In this document: positions 11,001 through 21,597 of the stretch, piece after piece
Layout: each line of letters begins with the position of its first letter
Position numbering within the stretch: position 1 is the stretch's first letter
NCBI RefSeq assembly: GCF_000006565.2
Contig: NC_031470.1
Span: 2,172,954-2,236,953 of the forward strand
Origin: Toxoplasma gondii ME49
Taxonomy: Eukaryota; Apicomplexa; Conoidasida; Eucoccidiorida; Sarcocystidae
Length of the DNA: 64,000 nt
Reading direction: 5' to 3'
Translations under genes and position numbers: made by a program
Notes under the pieces: generated by a model
Told to the model about the DNA's origin: nothing
The model's input: the letters and a program-made list of their open reading frames with translations, nothing else
Database searches by the model: none

Positions 11001-14000
11001 CGGACCTCTCTCGCCTGGCTCCGCTGTGTTGTGGGCGTCCCCAGGCGCGCCGGGGACTCCCGTCGCCTCGCCCTGTCGCGAAGGCCTCGAAGAAACGCGG
11101 CGCGCTGGCGAGGCTGAGAGACTCTCACGGGCAAGGGAGCGCGGCGACTCGGACAAGTGTGGGGTTTCCCTGGAGTCCGCGAAGTCGACACCTGCGGCTT
11201 GTCCCCTCCACAGGATGTAATCTTGTTCGCTGTCTATGGCGCCCTCTCGATACCCTTGAGACGAAGAAAGGGATCGCACATCGCTCTCACCGCTGAAGTC
11301 TTCAGTTTCGACTTTCGCCCCCGCGTCCTCCTCTGCCGCCCAGTACGGAAGAGGCAGGATGATCTGTCTCCTCTTTTCGCTCCCATCCCCGTCCTCTCTC
11401 TGGGCCTTCTCTCTCGCCCCCTCCTCCTTCCCTGCCGCACCACGCTCTCTGTCTGAAGAGTGTGATGAACCTGAAGAGGAAGAGGCAGAAAACGAGGATG
11501 GAGCGGAAGAAGAGGATGGAGCGGAAGAAGAGGAAGAAGAGGAAGAAGAGGAAGAAGAGGAAGGAGGAGAGGGAACGAGACAGTTCGTTTTTGCAGCTTT
11601 TCCGCGAGCCCCACTGTCGATGGATGCGCCGCCTTGAGAGGTCTCCGAGGGAGCTGTCGACCGCGTAGTGCTCGCACCGGGAACCGGCGCGGCGCAGCCA
11701 GAGTCTCCCTGAGGTTTCGAGCTTCGCGGGTCAACGGAGACAACACCTGGCCCGCCGCCGGGTGTCTCTGCCTCGCAGATGTTTCCTTCCTTTTTAAGGC
11801 TCCAAGTGAACAAGGCAGAGAGCGACGAGACAGCCGAGAAGGCTTGCGCGTCCCTGGCCGGCGGGATGCTCTGGGGCGGCTTCTCAGACGTCGATTCCAG
11901 CCTTTCGTCAGGCGAGGACAAGGCGGCTCCAATGCCGCCCACGACCACCGCGGTCGGCGACGCCGTCTGGACTCGAGAGCCCAAAGCCGCGGAGGGTGCC
12001 GGAGGCGTCGCGTCTCTCGCGCCTTCGTGAGCCAGGCCGGGCAGCCACGGTGCCTCCTCCCAGGCGACGGAAGCCGCTCCAGTTGGAAGTTGCGAAGGAA
12101 CGAAGGCGTACGGCGGAAAAAACGAGAGATCGGAAAACGCTTGAGAAGAGAGCCGCCTCTCGGTCGACTCGGGTTCATCCGTTATGACAGGTTGCGAAGA
12201 CATGCGGGAGGCGCCTCCAGTTTGTGAAGTCGGCAAACCTAAAGGAGGCGGATGCGGACCCCAGCCTGGACGCCCTGGAGCCCCATGAAAGAAGGCCTCC
12301 GGAGACATCGAAAGCGGAGACATCGAAAGCGGAGACATCGAAAGCGAAGGCATCGTTCGCGACGGTGGGTCTAGGGGGAAGGGGAAGGGAGGGCAGGTCT
12401 GAGAAAAAAAAGGGTGAGAAACAGGAAAAGAAAACGACTCTGTTCGTGACAGCGGCGGCGCGGTCCCCGTCGGTTGATATGTTTCGAACCTTGAGTCTGC
12501 GCCGTCTCGCTCTCCCCCCGTGTCTCGATTGTCTTTCGCGACTCTTCTCTCGCTCTTTGCGCCGGGAGAGTTTCTTTCGCAGGTTCTGCTGACTTCTCCA
12601 AAGAAAAGGCGCTCCAGCTCGTCTTCCGCCGACGACTCGTCTTCCTCCCCGCTGTCTCCGGAGACTCCACTCCGACATACTCTCTCCTTCTGCCCCGAGG
12701 CCAAGCGATCGCCTCTCTCCGCTCCGCCGGGAGGCGGCTGGCAAGCCAGCGAGGCGGAGGCCTGCCGCTGTCTCTCGTGGAGCTGCATGCAGTGCCAGCG
12801 ATACCACTGCTGGTAGTGCAGCTGCATCTGAGCCTGGAAGAGCTCGTGGTAGGCGCGGAGGGTGCCGTGTGGAGACGCGAAGGTCCTGCTCGAAAGGTCT
12901 CCTCGCTCTCCCGCGTCGCTGTCTCCACTTTCCTTGTCTCCCCGCGGGTGCTGCGGACGCCCTGCGTTGGGGCACTGCGGCGCCGAGGCCCCAGCGAAGC
13001 ATGGAGAAGCCGAAGGCTCTCTGTCTGTCCTGGCGGCCCCCCTCCCTTCTCTTTGCTCCGCGCCTTCCTCGCATGTTTGGCGAATGTCTCCTCGCAGGTG
13101 ACGCGCTTCCTCAGCTCCCGCACCGGGTCTTCCCAGACTTCCTGCGCATGCAGACTCCCTTTTCCGCGCTCGGCTGTCGCGTCCTTCTTCTCTCGCTCGT
13201 GTCTGGCTCTCCTCTTCGTCCATCAGCTCTGACCAAGATGTATCGCTTCTGATTTCCTCGCTCGACGCGCCTTCCTCGACGTCCTGCGTTGTCTCCTGTC
13301 CGACTCCCTCTCGCTGCGGCCGCCAAGAAAACAGTCCGCCGCCATCGCGGAGTCGGAACGACTGCCCCCACCCAGGAGGTGACTTCTCCCCTTCTGTATG
13401 GTCGACCGGAGGAGCCTCAAGACCCAGGCGGCTCTCCTGAAGGCGTCGCGAAAAACGGGCGTCCTCCCGGCTGCGCGGCTGTCCTTTTTCTCGGCGCTCT
13501 TCTTCTCCACCAAACGGTGGCAGGCCGCTGCCTGAGCCAGCTGCTTCTTCTCGCCGGTCTGCACAACTCAGCGCATGTCGCACCCCAGGCGCAAAGCCGT
13601 CTGCAGGCGCTCCTGCCTCCATGAACTCTCTCGGCACCTGTCCTCCCTTCTTCTCGATTTGTTTCTCTCCCCCCTCCTTTCGCTCTCCCTTCTCTCCTGC
13701 TCTCTCTCCTTCCTTCGAACGACCTTCTCGGCGCCTCTCGGCCCTCGGCCACCGCCATCGCCGAGGCGGCGCAGGAGAACTCTCTCGTGGACAGGCAGAG
13801 ACCGAAGCAGAGCTCGACGACGCGAAGGACGAGGAGACAGAAGAAGAAGAGAGAGAAGCGGAGGAGCAAGGCGACATGGAGACTTCGGGGGGGAGACAGG
13901 TCACGGGCATCGAGACCGCAGACGCGGGGAGGCAGACGGCGTTGGGCGGCAGGGAATGCTCAGAAGAGAGAGTCGAAGATTCTTCTTCTTTGGGGGAGGA

Positions 14001-14591
14001 CAACGCATGCGACGTCTCTCTCCACGGAAGGACGAGCCTCTCGAAAAAAGGCGCGTCATGAATCGCCGCCATTTGAAAGCATGGCGAAGCCGGCGGTTCC
14101 TCGGTGTCTTGCAGACACACGGAGGGGGGAGAGGCAGGACAGAACGAAGAGACAGGAGGCGAGGGAAGGCCCCAGAGCGGAGGCGAAGAGCAGGAAGAGG
14201 CAGACGCAAACGAAAAACTGGAACGAGAAACAGCGAGTTGAGAACGCAAACGCGCACAAGACGACGGCGACAAGGCAGAAAGGAAAGGAGGTGAGGAAGA
14301 CGCTCGCTGGGACTTGGTCGGAAGCCTCACGCCGCAGCTCTCGCATACAGACACCCACAGATCTCCTTCTCTCTCTTCTTCTCTCGCTTCCCCTCTCGGT
14401 TCTTCTCTCTCTTCTCTTCTCTGCAGTTCATGGGTCGCCGTCCCCGCTGCTTCTGGAAGTCGAGTTGTCTTCGCGTCGGACTTCTCTCTTCTTCGTCGAG
14501 CTTCCTGTTCGAGAGAGAGGCCGGCAGCAGGGCCAGCACGGCGCCTCTGGCTGCTTTGAGGCCGCGAGAGTCCGCGAGGCCATGCCGCCAT
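8067..14591 (-). CDS. Large low-complexity hypothetical protein, 2174 codons, single open frame
   Basis: One uninterrupted frame of 6.5 kb on the minus strand, far longer than chance allows even in GC-rich DNA, although long antisense frames overlie parts of it. I recognise no domain. Visible features: an N-terminal Arg/Glu-rich stretch; an aromatic and Gln-rich patch near residue 590 (QLHYQQWYRWHCMQLHERQ); three LSMSP repeats near residue 750; a poly-Ser tract near residue 1020; four SGSAD repeats near residue 1955; and a C-terminal roughly 190-residue Glu/Arg/Lys-rich region likely to form coiled coil (LLMLQQQLLVEEELAEDEEE). There is no signal peptide or membrane segment. The start is the first in-frame ATG after an upstream stop; splicing at either end cannot be excluded. 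Large Ser/Arg/Glu-rich proteins of this kind are common in coccidia. Function unknown. Confidence 0.6.
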   Translation of the reverse strand: MAAWPRGLSRPQSSQRRRAGPAAGLSLEQEARRRREKSDAKTTRLPEAAGTATHELQRREEREEPRGEAREEEREGDLWVSVCESCGVRLPTKSQRASSSPPFLSALSPSSCARLRSQLAVSRSSFSFASASSCSSPPLWGLPSPPVSSFCPASPPSVCLQDTEEPPASPCFQMAAIHDAPFFERLVLPWRETSHALSSPKEEESSTLSSEHSLPPNAVCLPASAVSMPVTCLPPEVSMSPCSSASLSSSSVSSSFASSSSASVSACPRESSPAPPRRWRWPRAERRREGRSKEGERAGEKGERKEGGEKQIEKKGGQVPREFMEAGAPADGFAPGVRHALSCADRREEAAGSGSGLPPFGGEEERREKGQPRSREDARFSRRLQESRLGLEAPPVDHTEGEKSPPGWGQSFRLRDGGGLFSWRPQREGVGQETTQDVEEGASSEEIRSDTSWSELMDEEESQTRAREEGRDSRARKRESACAGSLGRPGAGAEEARHLRGDIRQTCEEGAEQREGRGAARTDREPSASPCFAGASAPQCPNAGRPQHPRGDKESGDSDAGERGDLSSRTFASPHGTLRAYHELFQAQMQLHYQQWYRWHCMQLHERQRQASASLACQPPPGGAERGDRLASGQKERVCRSGVSGDSGEEDESSAEDELERLFFGEVSRTCERNSPGAKSERRVAKDNRDTGGERDGADSRFETYQPTGTAPPLSRTESFSFPVSHPFFSQTCPPFPFPLDPPSRTMPSLSMSPLSMSPLSMSPEAFFHGAPGRPGWGPHPPPLGLPTSQTGGASRMSSQPVITDEPESTERRLSSQAFSDLSFFPPYAFVPSQLPTGAASVAWEEAPWLPGLAHEGARDATPPAPSAALGSRVQTASPTAVVVGGIGAALSSPDERLESTSEKPPQSIPPARDAQAFSAVSSLSALFTWSLKKEGNICEAETPGGGPGVVSVDPRSSKPQGDSGCAAPVPGASTTRSTAPSETSQGGASIDSGARGKAAKTNCLVPSPPSSSSSSSSSSSSSAPSSSSAPSSFSASSSSGSSHSSDRERGAAGKEEGAREKAQREDGDGSEKRRQIILPLPYWAAEEDAGAKVETEDFSGESDVRSLSSSQGYREGAIDSEQDYILWRGQAAGVDFADSRETPHLSESPRSLARESLSASPARRVSSRPSRQGEATGVPGAPGDAHNTAEPGERGPETRLRSAVESNTGASLGFLPAFLFGADKARTSKTRLPPANIDIDVVIGDSEGNRGCVAGAPAAGGAALLLRRRRCFQETAEARQKTPGREGNGEISRQRWRFDRWRPSERQEVEGGWEAENFFQKTRSSASSPGGDTLTQKSLQRFLRGATETARKSILGRSKETQDLDSKGEDLDGMFVISWGGAGAPETTTSEKKRSPETRGKPADVSRDNAVRTGRRKGRAFAGEVDETEVEESARRESGEGTANATASQRPMLASDVSLIQTHSTAGDAGKTHLGLKEMAAIAPRQRHDPSLSSLPSFCPSSGASLPSFASAAFPFAAQTQGGALLSASLPPLSESPHESPWPSLDSAARSYRAGERRAGAPLEAAKSRDCRSQGAAEAPRRETEETDGDDEDEAGTGVRDGATREEEAAGGQEEEDGGGKRGGRLKEDGDEGYRRCRGRVSSKRMESSAEVHTRDEERRTGDDSLFEEDDGDSEVARTDQCGETTWPKMNEERFLVHQTHASRAHTRSASPDLSHSSSFFPDLSSYSCRLVSASRQSAAGSSLGPSSRSSSYSSSVSSAPSSASSSFSSFSSFSSSLPWSGVVDAAKSTAAAAVAACRAAEVAAKTSFSSLSSSPLSTFFPASGSGSGRTKRSEKLFHRAQSGDIPSAAQVEEAARRMAGERDAGGLLEWTHGEDGRGNRLRSVSPFLAGAKRVEPPAGTASCSAALRRPQIGEDRTEASEAFCYPETCAGDVRPDDRSRTPPDARSGSADRSGSADRSGSADRSGSADACRAPESAGAGGGQERRLGEGEGDRGGDERRPSSTERRRAVLQEQQFLLMLQQQLLVEEELAEDEEERREVTQTSQEKETRGGTAPEERNGDKEVEERTEEEQSTMEEGEEAEMEEGREDGGAKEIQEGERTREEQQMSQTDEMEKDEEKTSCEAQTVETRMAEEKITEENHGGGVRGEREGMTGTNGKKREKARRRKRGQRR
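8681..8755. repeat. 18-bp coding tandem repeat (SGSADR units)
   Basis: Four near-identical 18-bp copies built on GAGCCGGAACGATCTGC. Read on the minus strand inside the large ORF they encode SGSADR-type hexapeptides. The period is a multiple of three, so changes in copy number keep the frame. Confidence 0.9.
11462..11575. repeat. GAA/GGA triplet-rich tract encoding poly-Ser
   Basis: Purine-rich GAAGAGGAA-type triplets on the + strand that read as TCT/TCC serine codons in the minus-strand ORF. A simple-sequence tract that may vary in length without breaking frame. Confidence 0.85.
12296..12355. repeat. 15-bp coding tandem repeat (LSMSP units)
   Basis: About four copies of GGAGACATCGAAAGC, giving LSMSP pentapeptides (plus a degenerate one) in the minus-strand ORF. 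The period is a multiple of three. Confidence 0.9.
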
Positions 14592-17500
14592 AAAAAAGAG
14601 GCAAGGGGAAAGGCTTGAAAAGCGGAGAGGAAAAAGAGACGGCGAGAGAGTGGAAACAGAGAGGGAGAGTCAAAGGAAAAGAGGAAGAAGGAGGCGAGAG
14701 GAGGAGGACACCGAGCGAAGGAAGGGGAAGGAATGAAGAGAGAAAAGCGTCCGTTCACACGGAGACAGGCGAAGGACGTAGCGCTGCCAAGGAGGCGGGA
14801 GGGCAACTTTAGAAGTAAGGCGAAACTGGAGGGTCGAGGGCAAAATTGACAGCTCTGGAGAGCGGATTTTCTCTTCTTTCTCTATCGAAAACTGAAGAAG
14901 CAACAAGCCTGAAAAAGGTCGGGGAGGCATTTCCGACTGTGTGAACGTCGTCAGAGAAAAAGAGCGCATCGGAGACATGTGCCTCTTGTTCCGAGTCTTC
15001 ATCTGTTTCCACTTTCTCGTCGTTCTTTAACGCTGAAGAAAAAAAAACCACCCGAATTTCCTTGAGACTTCCAGCAGGCGCCTTCTCTTTGCGTCAAAAA
15101 CGCCGGCTCCTCGCAAGTTCCCGGTGGCCTCTGCGACAGAGACACGACACAGATCCCGTCTCTTCCTCGCTTCGTCTCCCTTCCGCGGACTTTCTCGCTT
15201 GTTTCTTCCTCCTCCTTTTCTCTGCACATGACGGAGAGCGAGACGAGAGGCGAAAGTTCAAAGGGTGTGCTCGATTTTTCGCGAGATCTGCCGCAAATCT
15301 GCCGCGCAAGACCCGGCGGCCAAAAGCGGCGAAAACTGCATGCGACGCACGGACCCAGAGAGAGGCTCCAACGTTTCTCCAATCGATGCTGGCTGGCATG
15401 TAGTCGGGAGAAAGGAATCTCTGTTGAGATCCGTCTGTCCAGCAGAGCCAACGAGAAGTCGAGAATTCAGAGAGCCTGCAATGGCTGAAAACCTCATGCA
15501 AAGAGTCGAAAGCTTTCAGAGACTCAAACGAAACACAACTCGCTGGAGAAGGCAAAGAAGACACAATCACGACGCGGCGATTCCCCTCCTTGTGTTGAGG
15601 GGGGAGGGGGGCTGACGCGCGAACCTTCTCGGCAACCGTCGTTTCACACTCTGAAGTTCGGGTGCTCTCTGTCTTTTAGAAGCTCCCGCTGTAAAATACG
15701 TAGACGCGGAGAGCGCTGGCTTGCTTCTTTCGTTCTCAAACGGATTCCGGCGCTGCTTTCAATCCCCGTGTGCATCGAAGGGTGTATCTATAGGGACTAC
15801 TGTTTTGGCCGAGGGATTCTTTCTTGAATGCCGGTCCTCAGTTCTGCGGCTGTGACAGTCCTGTTCGACTGAAGTCGTTCAGAGAGAGGATGGCCTGTCA
15901 AAAATAATGAAGTGTGTGTGGCTGCGTCTCCCACTATGAACAGACGCAGAGGAAACTTGTTGCGCGAACAGCGAGTCGCGTTGACTCCAAGGCTTTTCGG
16001 GAGCGATTCGCACACAGTGAGAAGCGAGACCAACGGGCGAGAGGGAGGAGAGAAAGAACGCATGCTCAGGAGACTGTTGGGGGACTGAAGAGGGACTGAA
16101 AAACTCGCGTCTGAGTCAGACAAAGTCGCGAGTTCCTTGCCCCAACGCGCAGGGAAGACTTCATGTTCATCGCGAAGTCGTACAGAGTTACTTTTAGATG
16201 CTAGTGTCTTATTCACAACAACATTCGTTGAGGCAGAAGAACGAATCTTCGTCGCATGCTGTCGTCGGCGACTCGAAAGAGAGAGGAACCATCTCTGCTT
16301 CCCACAGGGAACGAAGGACATCAGTGACAGGAGTCGGACTTCTTGCGGTTGTACGCAGACCTATCAGGGCAGGTCCTGGATATGTACGCAGATACACATA
16401 AAGTTCTGCATACGTAGAAATGCATGACCGATACCGAAATATACGGTAGTAGGTGTGTGAGGAAATCCACCGGCGCAGTCTCGGTGTGAACGTTTGTTGA
16501 GTTTTCCGGCTGGTCGATCCGAAGAAACGCGTACATGTATGCAAATGACACAGAGAGGAAAAGATGTTTAGACGCATTTCCAAGATTGTGCTTGTAGACA
16601 TGCGCTCTCCGTACGCGCAGTCTTCCTCGCGTTTCCCTCTGAGAGTCTTGCGTCCGGCGCTCCGCTCACTGACACACGAGAGCGAAAGGATCCAAGTTAG
16701 CGCAGCAAAGCAGCGTAGACGCCCCCCGAGAGAGACAGGGAGATTCAGAGTATCAGCTTTGTTAGCGCAGGCACCCGCTTGAACATTCCAGAGTCGAAGC
16801 CGATGTGACTGTTCGGCGACAAGGAGTCCGGTACAGAGCGGTTGCTTCGACTCTCCACTTCACTGAAGCTCCTCTGTGGCAAACCTGTGATGCTTCTTCG
16901 GGTGATGAGGCTCGACCTTCGCATCACCTGGCACTGGAAAAAGTCCACAGAGCAGCGTCGTTTGATTCCATCCAAAAATAATCGGCGTCATTCTCACATG
17001 GAGAAGCGTGCATGCATTCTAGACACAAAGACAGATATACACATATGTATATATATGTATATATATGTATATATATGTGTATATATGTGTATATATGTAT
17101 ATGTATGTATATATATGTATATGTACATTTATATTTGTCTATGTTTGGGTGCATATCTGCATGCATACGTGAATACACGTCCTCAGATATGGAAACTTGC
17201 ATGTGAGTCGATCTGTGATCTGTGGGTATCTGCATCAGTCCATGTTTACGTACGAAGGTGGAGCTACGCAGATCTCTATCCTTTCACCTGAGGGTGAGTG
17301 GTGTATCGCATTGCCTAAACGTTTTTAAGTCGACCTGTGTCTCTTTCGATCTTCCTTGATATCTCTCTTCCACTGACCGTCTCTCTCCATCTTTCCCCCA
17401 GTTTTTCTCTTCCTCTCCCGCGGAAAATCCTCGTCTCGCTCTTCACCTATCCGTTCGCATCTCTCTTAGTCTCTCCCCCTTGGCCCTATTCATCTCCAAG

Positions 17501-19050
17501 TCTCTGTCTCCCGTATTTCATCTTGTGCCGCGTTCCTTCACCAAGGCGCCGAATTTTTTCTATATCTCGCAGATCAGAGAAGAACGTCGCCTTCCCCTCT
17601 CCCCGCAACCTTCTCTCTTTCTCTCATTCGCGTCATGATCTTTTCCTCGGCTTGCCTCCTCTACTCTGTGTCTGCTGAAATTTCACGATCTCTGCATCGC
17701 TCTCTGAGGCACGCAGCTGCTCTCGTCGACAACGCGCTGCAGATTTGAAGAACACTGTTTGCTTCGCTCCGCTTCTTCCTCTCCTCTTCTTCGATATTTC
17801 TCTGGAGACCGAGAGAGACAGTGAAATGCAGGAAGGAAAATAAACCTCCGACGGAGACACCAAGAACAGTTCCACAGCTCGCTGAGCTCACTGCGACCTT
17901 GCGGTCTCTCTCTCTCTTTCTCTCGCTGTCGTTCCGCGGTTCCTTCAGACGAAAAACGGAGGGAAAAGTCCAAGAAAGAAGAGGAATGATAGAGAAAGAG
18001 AAACAACGGCCAGCTAAACTTAAAAGGAAAAAAGGACGGGGGAGAGAAGAGAATTGAACGAGAGAGAAAGAGACACGACAAGCGTGAGCGCAGTCTCCCC
18101 TTCTGTCGACTCGTGAAATGTCGCCTCTCTTCAGCGGAGCTTTGGAAACTTGGCACAGCCGCGGAACGATTCACCCGCGAGTTTTTCTTCTTCTTTTCAT
18201 TTTTTGTTTCCACGCTGTTGCTTTTCTGTTGGACAAATGGATTTTCTGCGGATGGAGAACAGAGGGCGCAGGCAGGAAGCGCTTCGCGTTTGTCATGCCT
18301 TTTGCTCCCGTGGGTGGTAGGAGAAGAACATGGCGTGAGGAGAAAAAGAAAGCAACTTTCTCTCTCTATCTCCCCAGAGAAGATCGAAAAAAAAGAATGT
18401 GAAGGGCGTCCTTCAGTGGCAGGCGCTGACGACGTTCCCTTTTTCTCTCTTGATAGTCCAGGAGAGGCTGCGTGAGTTGCGCCTCTTCTTCCTGTCTCCC
18501 GTTTCAACTTTACACTTTTAAGTACTTTTGCCCTTCATCGACTTAAGCCGGCTCTTCTCTCCTTATCCTTCTTCTGCTTCTTGTCCTCACTGCGTAGCCT
18601 CTCCGCTTCTTCCATTCCTTATCCTCCTCTGGCGCCTCCCGTCTTGCACCGTGCTCTCGTCTTCTGGCGCCTCTCCGTTTGCTCTACCTCGTTCTGTTGC
18701 CTTCTGTTTTTCCAGGTCTCCTGGATCACACAGGCGTCTGCTAAGGCGTCCTTCTTCACATGAATTGCGGCTGCGAAGACTTCTGATGCTTTCTGCTTTT
18801 CGGGAGAGCCTTCCTCGACATCTGCGCGGAAAGGTCTCCGAACGCGTAGCGTCCATCTGTCTCATATGCTTCGCCTCTCCCTCCTCCTGTGTGTCTGCTC
18901 CATTCTCTCTTGCGCCCTGCGTCTCTCTCTCTTCCGTCTCCTCTCTGCGTCCTGTCTTCTGTCTGCCTTTCCTGTTCTTCTCTCCTTCTCCTCCTCTCTG
19001 CGCCTTCTCTTCTCGTCGGCTCTTCTCCTCTCTCCTGCTCGGTCTGCGCC
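14592..19050. other. Long divergent spacer between the 2174-codon ORF and the VTC gene
   Basis: About 4.5 kb separating two divergent start codons, so both promoters and 5' UTRs are expected here. It contains long C/T-rich stretches (17330-17660 and 18500-19050) and a TATATG microsatellite near 17036-17140. Open frames are short, mutually overlapping and without recognisable domains. No further gene is supported. Confidence 0.55.
17036..17140. repeat. TATATATG microsatellite in intergenic spacer
   Basis: About ten degenerate copies of an 8-10 bp GTATATAT unit. The same motif family occurs in introns elsewhere in the window. Confidence 0.9.
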
Positions 19051-21560
19051 ATGGCGTCTGAGAACTGCACTTCGCCTGAAGCGTCTCCCTATGGCCTCCG
19101 AAGGACGGAGAAGGAGGAGAGGAAGCGCGATGCAAGAGGATCGTCCGTCGGAAGTCTCGCGTCTCTCCCCTCCTGTGCAGAGAGCGCGCTGCCTCGACAC
19201 TACTTGCCCCTCTACGTCAACATTCCCCAGATGGAAAAACTGATTACGCAGCTCGCGGCAGATGCCTCACAGAAGCTCTCCACTGCTACAATCAAGGTCC
19301 GGAAAAAGCCTGTCTCCACGCGCGTCTCCTCTCCTTTGCATGCGCGTCTCTCTCCCCTGAGTTCCATTCACAGAAGAAGCGACATGTGATTTGCATTCCA
19401 CCGCGGTGGACAGTCAGGCAGCATGGCAGTTTTTTGAGGACTTGTTGTCTGAGATGTCTTTCTGGAAATACTCTCGAGAAGGTTTGCCGCCTTCGTCTCG
19501 GTTCGCACCTAACTTCCTGTGACAAGTCAAAGCTGCGCTCGTCCTTACTCTGTGCTCCAAGAGTCTTTTAGGAGAGCATGCTTTCAAGCCTGAATTCCCC
19601 GAGACGCTTTCCATCACCCGACGGCGCAGACTCTTAGTTCCCCTGATTCGCAACATGCCAACTCGCTTCTCTTCTTCTCGCGACTCAGCGCCTGTCCTTG
19701 TATATTGTATAGCTCCTGCTAGACGCAGCAGAGCAACGACTCCAAAGGCCGAGCGAGGATCCAGCTTCGCCTCTGAAACGCAGTTCATGTACATGCATAC
19801 ACATAAATATACACATAAATATACACATAAATATACACATAAATATACACATAAATATACATATAAATGTATATATATATATATATGGGGATTTGTATTT
19901 TTTTGCACTTATACGTACAAGGACGGGAGTCCAGGTCCTGTGCGGTTCCATCCGAGAGCGCGCCTGCGCAAGAAGAGAGGGTGGAAGACGCTGGCGAAGG
20001 ATGGCCGCAGTTTATCGCCATGTTTCTGGAGCGGAGGAGTTCGAAGAGTCTCCGCGTAGCCTGTCGCAGTGTGTCGAACTTCCACAGAGGCGCATGCATG
20101 CAGACAGGGAGACAGCAGTCCTGAACCATCGCAGGGGGGCAGCGAAAGGGTGGCTGAGGTATGGAGGGACTCAAGGATGGCGATTTTGCGCGTTTTTTTG
20201 TCGATTCCGTGAACTCGCAAGGGCGCTTTTTCAAGAGACAGACGAACTGTTTCGCAGAGAGAACGAAGCGCCGGCACAACGGATGGCAGTCGCCTCCTCA
20301 AGCCGCCATCAGGAAAGGCGTTGACCTGTCGAACGAACCAGAAGAGAACCGGCTCTTGTGTCTTGTGTTCGGCTGCAGAAACAACTGAAACAAATGCAGC
20401 AAGAGCCGCTGACGACCGTGCCGTTAAACGAGAACTCGGGGAAGAAGGAGACTGTGTCAGGAGATCGTTCAGGCCTCGCAAAGGCTGCCGAACGGCCCCC
20501 GGTGTCTCCTTCCTGGAGGGCGACTGCGGAGGAGAGTGTGGGGTCTCAAGAAAGCGGCCAAGCGAGAGAACGAGATGACAGAGAAGCGACAGAAAGAGAA
20601 GAGAGAGACGAAGCTCAAAAGACAACGCAGACAGCAGGGACGAGCATCTTCGGCCAAGCTGAACTCATGTCTCTGCTTCCAGGTAATCAGCGGAAACCTG
20701 CAAGAGTAGAGAGAAAGGCGGGGGACGGGAGACAACTCTGAGTTCGCGCCAATGGTGGCCGCGGACAACTCTGTTTTTTTCTCGCAAAGTGAAGGTCGGC
20801 AGGCACAGACGCATGCACTTCCGAGCGCCTGCAGATGGATATTTGTTTACCCCAAGTGCATGTCGCGTCGCCCTCCCGCAAGCCGCCCTGGTATTACGCA
20901 GATGCATGTTTACGACTGCACCGTTTTTGTAGAATTTGCTTCTCTGCATGCAGTTCTTCTCTCTACCTCCGTGCATGCACGCGTCGCTGCATGCGTAGGG
21001 AACGCGTACATTTCCCGGGTGATCATTCTGTCTTGAAAGGAGCTCTTCTGTGGCTGTGGCAGATTGCCTGCCTCACAAAAACTGTGCATGCATTTGGCTG
21101 CCCCTCTCCTGGTGCAGAGTCGCGCTTCCGGAACCTGATGCAGCATCAAGTGCAGAGACTTAATTTCTTTGTGCAGTCGAAGGAGCAGGAAGTCTGCCAA
21201 CGTCTTAGTCACATCTACAGCGCCATCGGCCTGGTGAGCTCAGAAGCGCAATCCAGCTTTTTCCAGAGCTCGCCGAGAAAAGAGCTGTTGTGCGAGTCTC
21301 TGACAAACGCGCATCTACGCGTACACAAACGGACTGATGCCTGCTGGATGCGCGCTGCTTCGCTCTGTGCAAGGCAGATCAAGAAGACTCACCTCCATGG
21401 ACTCGCCTCGGCCTCAAGAGCGGCCAACAAATGTCCTGCGGTGCTCTACAGACCGTATCTCTAATGCGACGTTTGTCGGAGGTTATTGTGTCGTCTTCGC
21501 TGTGCCTGCCATGCGTGGTTCTGTAAATCGCACTGTGTATTCAGTGGCATATATTATATA

Positions 21561-21597
<37 letters not shown>

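Noticed and set aside
18113..18475. ATG-started frame (MKCRLSSAELWKL) as an upstream first exon of VTC
   Set aside because: It starts with MK but has no SPX helix, and its only continuation is a Phe-rich run. The ATG at 19051 opens directly into the recognisable SPX-like region.
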